Shown: one piece after another, positions 17,264 to 25,102 of the stretch | Layout of the letters: every line of letters starts with the position of its first letter | How positions within the stretch are numbered: the first letter of the stretch is position 1 | Assembly (NCBI RefSeq): GCF_000635915.2 | Contig: NZ_CP015614.1 | Span: 248,001 to 312,000, forward strand | Length of the DNA: 64,000 nucleotides | DNA from: Brevundimonas naejangsanensis | Lineage (GTDB): Bacteria; Pseudomonadota; Alphaproteobacteria; Caulobacterales; Caulobacteraceae | Reading direction: 5' to 3' | Made by a program: the position numbers and the translations under genes | The notes under the pieces: model-generated | Told to the model about the DNA's origin: nothing | What the model saw: only the letters and a program-made list of their open reading frames with translations | Databases searched by the model: none

Positions 17264-19338
17264 TGTCCCAGCTTCTCCTCGAAATCTTCTCCGAAGAAAT
17301 CCCCGCCCGCATGCAGCCCGGCGCCGCGCGCGATCTGGAGCGCATGGCCTCCGACCGTCTGAGGGCCGCAGGCCTGACCTGGGATGCGCTGACCACCTAT
17401 GCCGGGCCGCGCCGACTGACGCTGGTGATCGACGGCCTGCCCGCCGCCACGCCCGACCGCAATGAAGAGCTGAAGGGGCCCAAGACCTCGGCCCCGGCGC
17501 AGGCGCTGGAAGGCTTCCTGCGCAAGACCGGCCTGACGCAGGACCAACTGGTCGAGCGCGACGGCGTCTGGTTCGCGCAAATCAGCAGCAAGGGCCGCGC
17601 GACCACCGAGGTCGTGGCCGAGAGCGTTGACGACATCATCCGCCACTTCCCCTGGCCCAAGTCGATGCGCTGGGGCACGGGCACCCTGCGCTGGGTGCGG
17701 CCGATCAAGCGCATCCTCGCCCTGTTCGACGGTGCGGTGATCCCGTTCGAGGTCGACGGCATCCAATCGGGCGACGTGACCGAGGGCCACCGCTTCATGG
17801 GCGCGGGCCAGCCCTTCGCGGTCAAGGATTTCGCCGAATACCGCGCCAAGCTGGAGCGCAACTTCGTCCTGTTGGACGCCGCCGACCGCAAGCTGCGCAT
17901 CCTCGAGGGCGCCCGGGCCGTCTGCGCGGCCCAGGGGCTGGCTCTGGTCGATGACGACGGCCTGCTGGACGAGGTGTCGGGTCTGGCCGAATGGCCGACG
18001 CCGATCCTGGGCGACATGGACCCGCAGTTCCTGGCCCTGCCGCCGGAAGTGGTCCAGCTGTCGATGAAGGTGCACCAGAAGTATTTCGCCGTGCGCGAAC
18101 CGGGCAAGGACGGTCTCGCCCCCCACTTCGTCGTCGTCGCCAACGTCGAGGCGACCGACGGCGGGCAGGCTCTGGCGGCGGGCAACGCCAAGGTGCTGTC
18201 GGCGCGTCTGAGCGACGCCGAGTTCTTCTGGACCGAGGACCAGAAGGTCGGCTTCGACGCCTGGAACGCCAAGCTGAAGGACGTCACCTTCCACGCCAAG
18301 CTCGGCACCCTGGCCGAGCGGGTGGACCGCATCGCCGCCCTGGCGCGCGAGATCGCCCCGCTGGTCGGCGCCGACCCGGCGCAGGCCGAACAGGCCGCGC
18401 GCCTGTCCAAGGCCGACCTGGCCTCGGGCATGGTGGGCGAGTTCCCGGAACTGCAGGGCATCATGGGCGGCTACTACGCCCGTCTGGCCGGTCAGCCCGA
18501 GGCCGTGGCCGACGCCGTCCGCGACCACTACAAGCCGCAGGGACCGGGCGACACCGTCCCGACCGCCCCGGTCACGGTCGCCGTCGCCATGGCCGAAAAG
18601 CTCGACACCTTGGTCGGCTTCTTCGCCATCGACGAAAAGCCCACGGGCTCGAAAGATCCCTATGCGCTGCGCCGCGCGGCGCTGGGCGTGATCCGGCTGG
18701 TGCTGGCTGCTGAGGCCCGAGTTCATTTGAGCGAGGTCGCGTCCCGGCATGCGGAGCTGTTGGCCCAGGGTTTGTACCATCAAGCTTTCGCGTCGATTGA
18801 GTTGCAGAGTTTCTTCGCAGACCGACTAAAGGTGATGCTGAAGGAAGGTGGCGCTCGTTACGACCTTGTCGATGCGATTGTCGAAACGAAGAAGCTCAGT
18901 GAAGGGCAGGCTGACGACGATCTGGTGCGGATCGTGCGTCGTGTGGAGGCGCTGGCCGCCTTCCTGGCGACGGACGACGGAGCGAACCTGCTGGCGGGCT
19001 ACAAGCGCGCCGCCCAACTGCTCAAGGCGGAGGAGAAGAAGGGGCCGCTGCCGCAGGGCGCCGTCGCCACCGGCCTGCCGAACCAGCCGGCGGAAGAGAC
19101 CGCCCTGGCCTTCGCCGCCGCCGCCGCCGCTTCGGCCGTGGACGCCGCGCTGGAGGCCGAGGACTTCGCCGCCGCCATGACGGCGCTTGCGCGCCTGCGC
19201 GCTCCGGTCGACGCCTTCTTCACCGCCGTCATGGTCAACTCCGACGTGGCCGAAGAGCGCGAAAACCGCCTGAAGCTGCTGGGCCAGGTGCGCGGGGTCA
19301 TGAACCGCGTCGCCGACTTCGGCCAGATCGCGGGCTAA
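17263..19338 (+). CDS. glyS: Glycyl-tRNA synthetase beta subunit
   Basis: The 691-residue beta subunit, responsible for tRNA recognition, begins [21 protein letters not shown], the family N-terminus. It contains FPWPKSMRWG, the GHRFMG block and a C-terminal anticodon-binding-like region ending NRVADFGQIAG. ATG 17263 overlaps the glyQ stop by one base. Between about 18706 and 18925 codon use changes: TTG, GTT, GCT and CTA codons appear and GC falls, while the frame stays intact. This suggests a recombined segment. Confidence 0.97.
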   Translation: MSQLLLEIFSEEIPARMQPGAARDLERMASDRLRAAGLTWDALTTYAGPRRLTLVIDGLPAATPDRNEELKGPKTSAPAQALEGFLRKTGLTQDQLVERDGVWFAQISSKGRATTEVVAESVDDIIRHFPWPKSMRWGTGTLRWVRPIKRILALFDGAVIPFEVDGIQSGDVTEGHRFMGAGQPFAVKDFAEYRAKLERNFVLLDAADRKLRILEGARAVCAAQGLALVDDDGLLDEVSGLAEWPTPILGDMDPQFLALPPEVVQLSMKVHQKYFAVREPGKDGLAPHFVVVANVEATDGGQALAAGNAKVLSARLSDAEFFWTEDQKVGFDAWNAKLKDVTFHAKLGTLAERVDRIAALAREIAPLVGADPAQAEQAARLSKADLASGMVGEFPELQGIMGGYYARLAGQPEAVADAVRDHYKPQGPGDTVPTAPVTVAVAMAEKLDTLVGFFAIDEKPTGSKDPYALRRAALGVIRLVLAAEARVHLSEVASRHAELLAQGLYHQAFASIELQSFFADRLKVMLKEGGARYDLVDAIVETKKLSEGQADDDLVRIVRRVEALAAFLATDDGANLLAGYKRAAQLLKAEEKKGPLPQGAVATGLPNQPAEETALAFAAAAAASAVDAALEAEDFAAAMTALARLRAPVDAFFTAVMVNSDVAEERENRLKLLGQVRGVMNRVADFGQIAG

Positions 19339-19347
19339 TCCATCATC

Positions 19348-19492
19348 CCTTCTCCCCTTGTGGGAGAAGGTGGACGGCGAAGCCGGACGGATGAGGGGTG
19401 CGAGGACACGGGCGGGCGGCTTCTGATCTAACCTCGCGCCGACACCCCTCATCCGGCCCTGACGGGCCACCTTCTCCCACAAGGGGAGAAGG
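19348..19492. repeat. Inverted-repeat element with 26-bp arms
   Basis: A 26-base arm at 19348-19373 reappears as its exact reverse complement at 19467-19492. Each arm contains a hairpin of CCTTCTCCC and GGGAGAAGG around a five-base loop. The inner flanks also pair loosely (GGATGAGGGGTG near 19390 with CACCCCTCATCC near 19443). A partial further copy lies near 19529-19551. It sits between convergent glyS and the cysteine-cluster gene and may terminate both. Confidence 0.75.
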
Positions 19493-19551
19493 ATTTGAGG
19501 GTGCTAACGTCTTCGGCTGCTTGAGCACCCTTGCCCGCAAGGGGAGAAGGC

Positions 19552-20097
19552 TCAGGCTACCGCATAGCGCGCGGTGATGCCGTCCGGCTGGAAGTCGTGC
19601 TGCTCCAGCCGGTCCAGCGAGGCCAGAACGCGGGCCAGGAAGTCTTCGGGATCGCCGTCCTCGATCGCCGGGCGCAGCCAGTCGGTGACGATGGCGCGCG
19701 CCGGATAGGTCCCGACCGGGCCGGGGACGCTCAACGCGACCTCTATCCCCTCGGCGATCCAGCCCGCCACAGTGACGAAGAAGTCCATCCCCGTCAGAAA
19801 ATCCGAGCGGCGCAGGACATAAAGGGTGATGACCCCATTCTCGACCCCGTCGGGGCGCACGATCACGCCGCTGCGGTCGGGCCGCCAGTCGTCCGACAGC
19901 TCGACCGCCCGCCACAGGCAGAACCAGACGCGGCACGTCTGCGGCCGGATGGCGTGCACCGAACATCCGGCCCCGTCGACGCAATAGCCGCACAACTCTC
20001 CCGTCGGCTTGGCCAACTCAGGCAGATCCAGCGGTATCACGCGGCAGCACTCCACACAGCCGCCGCAGGTCCGCTCGGGAAGAAGAGGAAGGCTCAT
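19552..20097 (-). CDS. YkgJ-family cysteine-cluster protein
   Basis: The 181-residue cytoplasmic protein has the zinc- or iron-chelating cysteine pattern of the YkgJ/UPF0153 group near its N-terminus. CGGCVECCR is followed by LCGYC, GAGCSVHAIRPQTCRVWFC, giving at least nine cysteines in the first ~60 residues. No enzymatic function is established for the family. It is the last core gene before the left end of the integrated element, which begins about 90 bases upstream of its start. Confidence 0.82.
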   Translation of the reverse strand: MSLPLLPERTCGGCVECCRVIPLDLPELAKPTGELCGYCVDGAGCSVHAIRPQTCRVWFCLWRAVELSDDWRPDRSGVIVRPDGVENGVITLYVLRRSDFLTGMDFFVTVAGWIAEGIEVALSVPGPVGTYPARAIVTDWLRPAIEDGDPEDFLARVLASLDRLEQHDFQPDGITARYAVA

Positions 20098-20188
20098 GCC
20101 CGCCCCTTAACCCAAAACCCGGCGAAAAGCGCCGGATGTCGATCACCTCGGGCGAGACCGGCGGATCGTTGTCATGGGTAGGGGGGTG

Positions 20189-20203
20189 GTGGCGGACAGA
20201 GAG
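20189..20203. repeat. Left attachment repeat (attL core)
   Basis: The 15 bases GTGGCGGACAGAGAG are an exact copy of 50416-50430, the 3' end of tRNA-Ser(GGA) at the far end of the element. The flanking bases differ on both sides. It marks the left boundary of the ~30-kb insertion and lies about 500 bases in front of the integrase gene. Confidence 0.9.
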
Positions 20204-20699
20204 TCTGCATTTCGTCAGTTCACGGCGTTTCAGTTCGTTTTATTTTTGTTATTTTTCAAGAAGATAGTTATTTTGACGTTTCAGCGTTATGCAAAATGTT
20301 TCACCCAAGCGCAAACCTGATGGTGGGTGCAGTGATGGGTGTGAATGGAGCCGGGTTTGCCGACCATGTGAATTTCTTTGGGGAGACATGAGAGCCAATT
20401 CTCAAGCTTATGGTGGGTGTAACTCAGGCTTCATGAGGGGCTTGTTGGCGGGTGAGATGGGGCGTGGCGGACGAAAGGAATTCGAACCCGACAAGTTGTC
20501 GGCACTCCGCAGTAGGGTGCATGGTCTCGCATTGATCGTAGCGCTATTCGCCGCATTCGGTGCGGTGATTAGCGCTGGCATTCACCGCAAGGTCATCGGG
20601 GGCAGGTGTGACAACCGGTCCGGCCTCGCCATGGATTCTCGTTCGGCAGCTTTTGTGCGAGTCTGGTCGGTCTGATTTGCGAATGCGGCGGAGGGGGCG
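20204..20699. promoter_or_regulatory. Element end region: AT-rich block and candidate integrase arm sites
   Basis: No convincing gene is seen in these 496 bases. An AT-rich block (about 20222-20300) follows the attachment core, suited to DNA bending. Motif AGTTCACGGCGTTTCA at 20217-20232 recurs near the right end in inverted orientation (14 of 16 bases). Direct repeats of TGGTGGGTG or TGGCGGGTG type lie at 20321-20332, 20411-20420 and 20446-20457, and two more lie at 50354-50377. These are candidate arm-type sites. An open frame from 20289 has no family features and no ribosome site. Confidence 0.5.
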
Positions 20700-21905
20700 G
20701 TGCCCAAGCTACCGGAGCCAATGGGACCTTTGGCGGTGTCGAGGCTGAGTAGGCCCGGCCTACACACGGTCGGCGGCGTTCCGGGTTTGGCGCTTCAGGT
20801 GTTGTCGAGCGGCGGGCGAACCTGGATTCTCCGAGTGGTCATCGGTAATCGTCGCCGTGAGATGGGGTTGGGCGGCTATCCAGGCGTGACACTGGCCATG
20901 GCGCGAGAGGCGGCCCGTGAAGCGAGAGACCTTGTTCGCCGGGGGATCGATCCGATCGAAGCCGCGAAGGAGGCGAGGGAAGCGCTCAAGGTGACGCCGA
21001 CCGTCACCTACACATTCCAGGCTGCGGCAGAAGCCTACATCGCCGCCCACGAGGCGAGTTGGAAGAATGCGAAGCACCGGGACCAGTGGACCGCTACGCT
21101 GAAAAACTACGCCTATCCTGTCATGGGTAAGCTCGACGTCGCGGCCATCGAACTCCCGCACGTCATGCGGGTTCTCGAGCCGATCTGGCTCAAGAAGACT
21201 GAAACCGCCAAGCGTCTGCGGGGGCGGATCGAGATGGTGCTCGACTGGGCGGGCGCTCGGGGCTTTCGAGAGGGACCGAACCCTGCCCGCTGGCGCGGAC
21301 ACCTCGACAAGCTTCTGGCCAAACCGTCGAAGGTGCACAAGATCGTTCACCATCGCGCTCTGCCGATCGACGAGATCAGCGCCTTCATGATCAGGCTTCG
21401 CGACGCCGAAGGTGTCGGGGCACGCGCTCTCGAGTTCGCCATTCTAACAGCGGCGCGTTCCGGCGAGGTGCGAGGGGCGACCTGGAAGGAGATCGATCTC
21501 GACGCTCGACTTTGGACCATCAGCGCGGAGCGCATGAAGGCCGCACGCGAACATCGCGCCCCGCTATCCGAGGCTGCGGTCGCCGTATTGAAAGCCATGC
21601 CTCGGGGGCGGCCTGACAGCTATGTGTTCCGGGCCGCTCATGGCGGCCGGCTGTCGGACATGACCATTTCGGCGGTGCTCCGCCGACTGGATGTCGATGC
21701 CGTTCCCCACGGCTTCCGTTCGACGTTCCGGGACTGGGTCGCCGAGCGCACGGCCTATCCGAACGAGGTCGCTGAAATGGCCTTGGCGCACGCTGTGGGG
21801 AGCAAGGTTGAGGCTGCCTACCGGCGCGGCGACCTGTTTGAGAAGCGTTTGGCCATGATGAATGACTGGGCCGAGTTCTGCTCCATGAACGGGGAGGCTC
21901 TTTGA
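20700..21905 (+). CDS. P4-type tyrosine integrase
   Basis: The 401-residue site-specific recombinase integrates and excises the element at tRNA-Ser. An N-terminal DUF4102-like arm-binding domain (LSRPGLHTVGGVPGLALQV, GLGGYPGVTLAMARE) precedes a core-binding helical domain and the catalytic domain. Catalytic residues visible are Arg253 (AARSGEVRG), His337 and Arg340 (PHGFRSTFRDW), His364 (LAHAVG) and Tyr374 (AAYRRGDLFEKR). GTG 20700 is preferred for its GGAGGGGG ribosome site. The gene lies at the tRNA-distal end and reads into the element. Confidence 0.93.
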   Translation: MPKLPEPMGPLAVSRLSRPGLHTVGGVPGLALQVLSSGGRTWILRVVIGNRRREMGLGGYPGVTLAMAREAAREARDLVRRGIDPIEAAKEAREALKVTPTVTYTFQAAAEAYIAAHEASWKNAKHRDQWTATLKNYAYPVMGKLDVAAIELPHVMRVLEPIWLKKTETAKRLRGRIEMVLDWAGARGFREGPNPARWRGHLDKLLAKPSKVHKIVHHRALPIDEISAFMIRLRDAEGVGARALEFAILTAARSGEVRGATWKEIDLDARLWTISAERMKAAREHRAPLSEAAVAVLKAMPRGRPDSYVFRAAHGGRLSDMTISAVLRRLDVDAVPHGFRSTFRDWVAERTAYPNEVAEMALAHAVGSKVEAAYRRGDLFEKRLAMMNDWAEFCSMNGEAL

Positions 21906-22017
21906 TGCCAGTCAGCCATGTAAATCGGGCGGAACTGTCGGAAGTGCTCTCCCGTCGCGACAGCCGCTAATTGCGCACGCGCGGTCATGCTTTACGATCC
22001 CGATCGTCCCGGCAGTT

Positions 22018-23214
22018 TCAGTCATCCAGGATATGCCAAGGAGAGATGGGCGTCAGGTCGCACTCGTCATAGTCTAGGGCCGACGGCGGCGTTGGTGTCA
22101 GCGGATCAATGCGATCCGCGTGGCGTGACGCCTGGTCGATCCACTGAACGGCCTCGGCTGGCAGGGCGCCTTCAGGCTCGCGGCGGGCGGCTTCATAGGC
22201 GAGGATGAAGCCGCGCATGCGTTGAGCGCGTTCCCAGGCGAGGGATTGTTCTTCGAGGTCGTCGAGCTGTTTGCGCGAGGTCGCGCGCTCCAACCGCAAC
22301 GCGGCGCGTCGGGCGTTCTCCTCTCCGGCGCGGAGCTCTCTAATTTCAGCCTTCCGCGCTTGCACGGTTGCAGCATGGGCGGCGCGATACAGCCCGACCA
22401 TGATTTCGTTGAGGCAGTCCTCGACTTTTCGAGTCTTGCCATCCTTCCAGAGGCTGCGCAGGCCGTCTCGATATGTCGCCGTCGTGATCTGGACGGTCAT
22501 GACGCCGCTGGGAACGAAATCGTACATTGGCGCCGTCGAGTATCCGAAGCGCTTCGTTCTAGCCTTCTCGGCCTCGGTCGCCCAATGGATCTGTCGCTGG
22601 GAGGCTTCCTCGATCGCAAGACGCTCGGCTTCGCCGCCGATGATGACGCCGACGCCGCCAGGTCCTGAACCGCCGCTTCGAATTTCGATGCGACGTTGGT
22701 CCAAAGCTATGGCGAAGGCGTCAATCAGGTTCACCGCTCGTTCTATCGAACCGGGAGGAACGCGAACGCGAAATGGGTCAGGGCCTGCGTAGACGACGGC
22801 GCCGTACTTGTCGGGTCGAGCCGCCTTCAGCGCCTTGAAGATACGTTTTGCTATCGGGTGCGTCGGGGAGGTCCCGGTGGAGACCTCGATCCGGGCCTCT
22901 GGTCTGGCTTCGGCTTCGATCAGAGGCGCGAAGATGCGGTCCATCAAATCCATCGCGAACGCTGGCGGTTCGGGTGTCACCGTGAACTCGATTGTCGGAT
23001 CGTCTTTTGATTTCGGCAGCGGGGCGGGCTTTGGCGCCCGACCGGCGGCGACCTGTTGTCGATACCCTTGCGGGGGAAGGGGGATGTCGTGGCGCAGGCA
23101 GATCTTTCTCAAGCCCACGTCCGAAAGGCCGAACTGCTGTGCGAGTTTCGTCAGGGGCTCGCTCCACACCAGGCGGTGGAGTTCGCTTCTCGAGACCGTG
23201 TGGCGTGTCGTCAT
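22018..23214 (-). CDS. HTH-containing protein of unknown function
   Basis: The 398-residue protein has an N-terminal helix-turn-helix-like segment, SRSELHRLVWSEPLTKLAQQ followed by FGLSDVGLRKICLRHDIPLP. A Pro-rich linker follows, then a middle domain (HPIAKRIFKALKAARPDKYG) and a charged, probably coiled-coil C-terminal half (about residues 280-350, rich in Arg, Glu and Ala). I do not recognise the rest. Proteins with this N-terminus occur in mobile elements in my recollection. It is convergent with the integrase gene. Confidence 0.65.
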   Translation of the reverse strand: MTTRHTVSRSELHRLVWSEPLTKLAQQFGLSDVGLRKICLRHDIPLPPQGYRQQVAAGRAPKPAPLPKSKDDPTIEFTVTPEPPAFAMDLMDRIFAPLIEAEARPEARIEVSTGTSPTHPIAKRIFKALKAARPDKYGAVVYAGPDPFRVRVPPGSIERAVNLIDAFAIALDQRRIEIRSGGSGPGGVGVIIGGEAERLAIEEASQRQIHWATEAEKARTKRFGYSTAPMYDFVPSGVMTVQITTATYRDGLRSLWKDGKTRKVEDCLNEIMVGLYRAAHAATVQARKAEIRELRAGEENARRAALRLERATSRKQLDDLEEQSLAWERAQRMRGFILAYEAARREPEGALPAEAVQWIDQASRHADRIDPLTPTPPSALDYDECDLTPISPWHILDD

Positions 23215-23291
23215 TGAGGTGGTCTTTTGATCTGTTCTTCGGCGTCGGCTTTTGAAGGGGCCGCTCCCGCACGAGCCGCCTGATCAAGAGA

Positions 23292-24569
23292 TCAAGCTTC
23301 CAGAAGGCCTGCCAAGCGCTGCGCACGCGCGGTTACGGTTTCGATCAGGCGGGGAATGATCGGATGGGCCAGGCCGGCTTCGTTGAGTTCGATCCCGACC
23401 TGAGCGGCGATGTTCGGAGTCTGCAACGCAAGGTCTCTGGCGTGGGTCACAAGCTTGGCGGGGTCCAGTCGGGCTTCTTTCGCCAGTCGGGCGACATGTC
23501 GCGTGCCGATGTCGCGGAGCCGGTACTCGCCCCCGAACTTCATGGCCAGTTTCAGTTTCTGGAAATCCAGACCGTCATAGGGCAGGGCGCTGGCGACGTC
23601 GTACAGGGGGGCCAGGCGCACCCGGCCTCCACCGCTGATCAGCACCGAATAGTTCTTCGCGTGGGCGTCCGTGCCGGCGATGATCCAGTTGAGCAGAATG
23701 GCGTCCACGAAGGTAGCGATATCGGTTGAGGGATCGCTGGACTGGTCGGCCAGGAGGTCGATGCTGGCCCGCACGTTCGGGCCGCCTTCGTTCTCGTATT
23801 TCTCCCAAGGCAGTCGGGCGAGAGCCTGGCAGAAGTCTTCCTGATGAATCCGGGCGATCCGGCCGCCGATCAGCAAGCGGTCGTACCGCTCGATGACGAT
23901 GGCGATCTCGTCGCCGAAGGTTCGTACTTCGGATCGCGCCGTCGGCAAGCCGAGGCGACGCGCCATCGTCAGGCAGAAATGCTCGTTCTCGGCGTGACCG
24001 TCGAATTCGCCGGTCGGCGGCTTGAGGATGTGGGTGGTAGGCAAGCGTCCCGAGGGGACGCCCCAACGTCCGTCGGCGAAGATCAGCGCCGTCTTGGGTT
24101 GGGCGCCGGCCAGGCTGAACTGGCCCGTGTCGCGCGCCTGGCGCCAAGCAGTATGATCCTCGCGCAACGCACGCAGGCGTTCGGCGATGCCGCCCTCATC
24201 AAGCCATTCGACGGCGTCGGTCGTGCCTGCCTGGAGCGCGTCCAGGCGATCAGGCCGGACGAACTGCACGGCGCCGGCGCAATCCTCGCCGACCGCGCCG
24301 ATCAGGGCGAAGGGATTGCGCGGGGAGACATGAAAGCGACGCGCCCATCGGTCGATGACGGCTTCACTGTCCGGCAGCAGTCCCCACAGGAAGGCCTCGA
24401 CGGGGCCATGGGGATGTTCAGCAGCGGCCAGCGGCATGGAGAGGGATAATGGATAGGCGTCGGGTCGGGCTCGCCAGGCATCTTCATAGGCGAGAGACAG
24501 CCGGCCCTGTTTCCGGTGGATGCGGCCTATCTGCTGGCCGTCCAGGAGAAGAATGAGCTGGTCGGTCAT
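23292..24569 (-). CDS. hipA: HipA-type serine/threonine kinase toxin
   Basis: The 425-residue HipA-like kinase, in the known systems, phosphorylates a tRNA synthetase such as GltX and induces dormancy. The N-terminal HipA_N region (LLLDGQQIGRIHRKQGRLSL, FLWGLLPDSE) is followed by the autophosphorylation/P-loop segment SLAGAQPKTAL at 152-162. The catalytic GTDAHAKNYS at 299-308 has Asp301 and Asn306, and PLYDVASALPY carries Asp324. All key residues are intact. Its ATG overlaps the hipB stop by four bases (ATGA), so antitoxin is translated first. Confidence 0.93.
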   Translation of the reverse strand: MTDQLILLLDGQQIGRIHRKQGRLSLAYEDAWRARPDAYPLSLSMPLAAAEHPHGPVEAFLWGLLPDSEAVIDRWARRFHVSPRNPFALIGAVGEDCAGAVQFVRPDRLDALQAGTTDAVEWLDEGGIAERLRALREDHTAWRQARDTGQFSLAGAQPKTALIFADGRWGVPSGRLPTTHILKPPTGEFDGHAENEHFCLTMARRLGLPTARSEVRTFGDEIAIVIERYDRLLIGGRIARIHQEDFCQALARLPWEKYENEGGPNVRASIDLLADQSSDPSTDIATFVDAILLNWIIAGTDAHAKNYSVLISGGGRVRLAPLYDVASALPYDGLDFQKLKLAMKFGGEYRLRDIGTRHVARLAKEARLDPAKLVTHARDLALQTPNIAAQVGIELNEAGLAHPIIPRLIETVTARAQRLAGLLEA

Positions 24570-24844
24570 GGCGCTTTGGCGGCCGCGACGATGGCGTCGA
24601 TGTCCACGGACGAGATCGGTGCGCTGGAGGCGGGGAGATCGTCCCCCAGGCTCAGGGGGATATCCAGCGCCTTGAGCGTTCGCAGGACGAGGCCGAGCTC
24701 TGCGCCCGCCTTGCCCTGCTCAAGAGAGCCGATCCATTGGCGGCTCACGCCGACCCGATCGGCGACGGCGGCCTGATCCAGGCCCAGCGCCTTGCGGCGT
24801 GCCCGAACGGCGGCTCCCAGGTCTCTCGGCGAGCGGATGATCAT
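24566..24844 (-). CDS. hipB: HipB-type antitoxin and autorepressor (Xre HTH)
   Basis: The 92-residue Xre-family protein has helix-turn-helix LDQAAVADRVGVSRQWIGSLEQGKA-like core residues (QAAVADRVGVSRQWIGSLEQ) and a flexible C-terminal tail, SSVDIDAIVAAAKAP. It would bind HipA and repress its own operon. ATG 24844 is preferred over upstream 24898 because the latter would put coding sequence across the operator repeats. Three direct repeats lie directly upstream. Confidence 0.9.
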   Translation of the reverse strand: MIIRSPRDLGAAVRARRKALGLDQAAVADRVGVSRQWIGSLEQGKAGAELGLVLRTLKALDIPLSLGDDLPASSAPISSVDIDAIVAAAKAP

Positions 24845-24853
24845 GACCAGTCC

Positions 24854-24918
24854 TGTCAGCGTTCGACGACAAATAACATTGTCAGCGTTCGATAACAATC
24901 CAATTTGTCAGCGTTCGA
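24854..24918. promoter_or_regulatory. hipBA operator: three direct repeats with 26-bp period
   Basis: The 13-mer TGTCAGCGTTCGA occurs exactly at 24854-24866, 24880-24892 and 24906-24918, each 26 bases from the next, immediately upstream of hipB. The first two units extend to imperfect dyads (TTGTC...ACAA or TGTC...GACA), as expected for a dimeric HTH repressor. The even spacing of about 2.5 helical turns suggests cooperative binding. Confidence 0.75.
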
Positions 24919-24955
24919 AGACGTGCGTGGCGATGCTTGGTCACCGCATATTTCG

Positions 24956-25015
24956 CGATGTATGCTGGCGGGCTGACCTGTTCGAGAAGCGCTTGCCCAT
25001 GATGAACGATCAGGC
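24956..25015 (+). pseudogene. Relic of an integrase 3' end
   Basis: Translated on the plus strand, this stretch reads CWRADLFEKRLPMMND. It matches YRRGDLFEKRLAMMND, residues 374-389 of the intact integrase upstream, at 13 of 16 positions. The position of the catalytic Tyr (TAC) is Cys (TGC). Similarity fades on both sides and no N-terminal integrase part is present. It marks the end of an older or second integrase, between the hipBA operator and the defence locus. Confidence 0.75.
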
Positions 25016-25102
25016 GCTTCTGCATTCCGAGCATCTCGGTCCGGTGACAGAGGGCTCGTACGGCGACAGTTGATGCGCGAGCCCGGCTCCACCATTGGCT
25101 GT

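Noticed and set aside
20289..20675. Open frame of 128 codons before the integrase
   Set aside because: It has no ribosome site or family features, and it overlaps the candidate arm-site repeats. It is more likely attachment-region DNA.
24854..24918. Three evenly spaced repeats considered as a CRISPR array
   Set aside because: Units are only 13 bases with 13-base gaps, there are no cas genes, and the repeats sit exactly at the hipB operator position.
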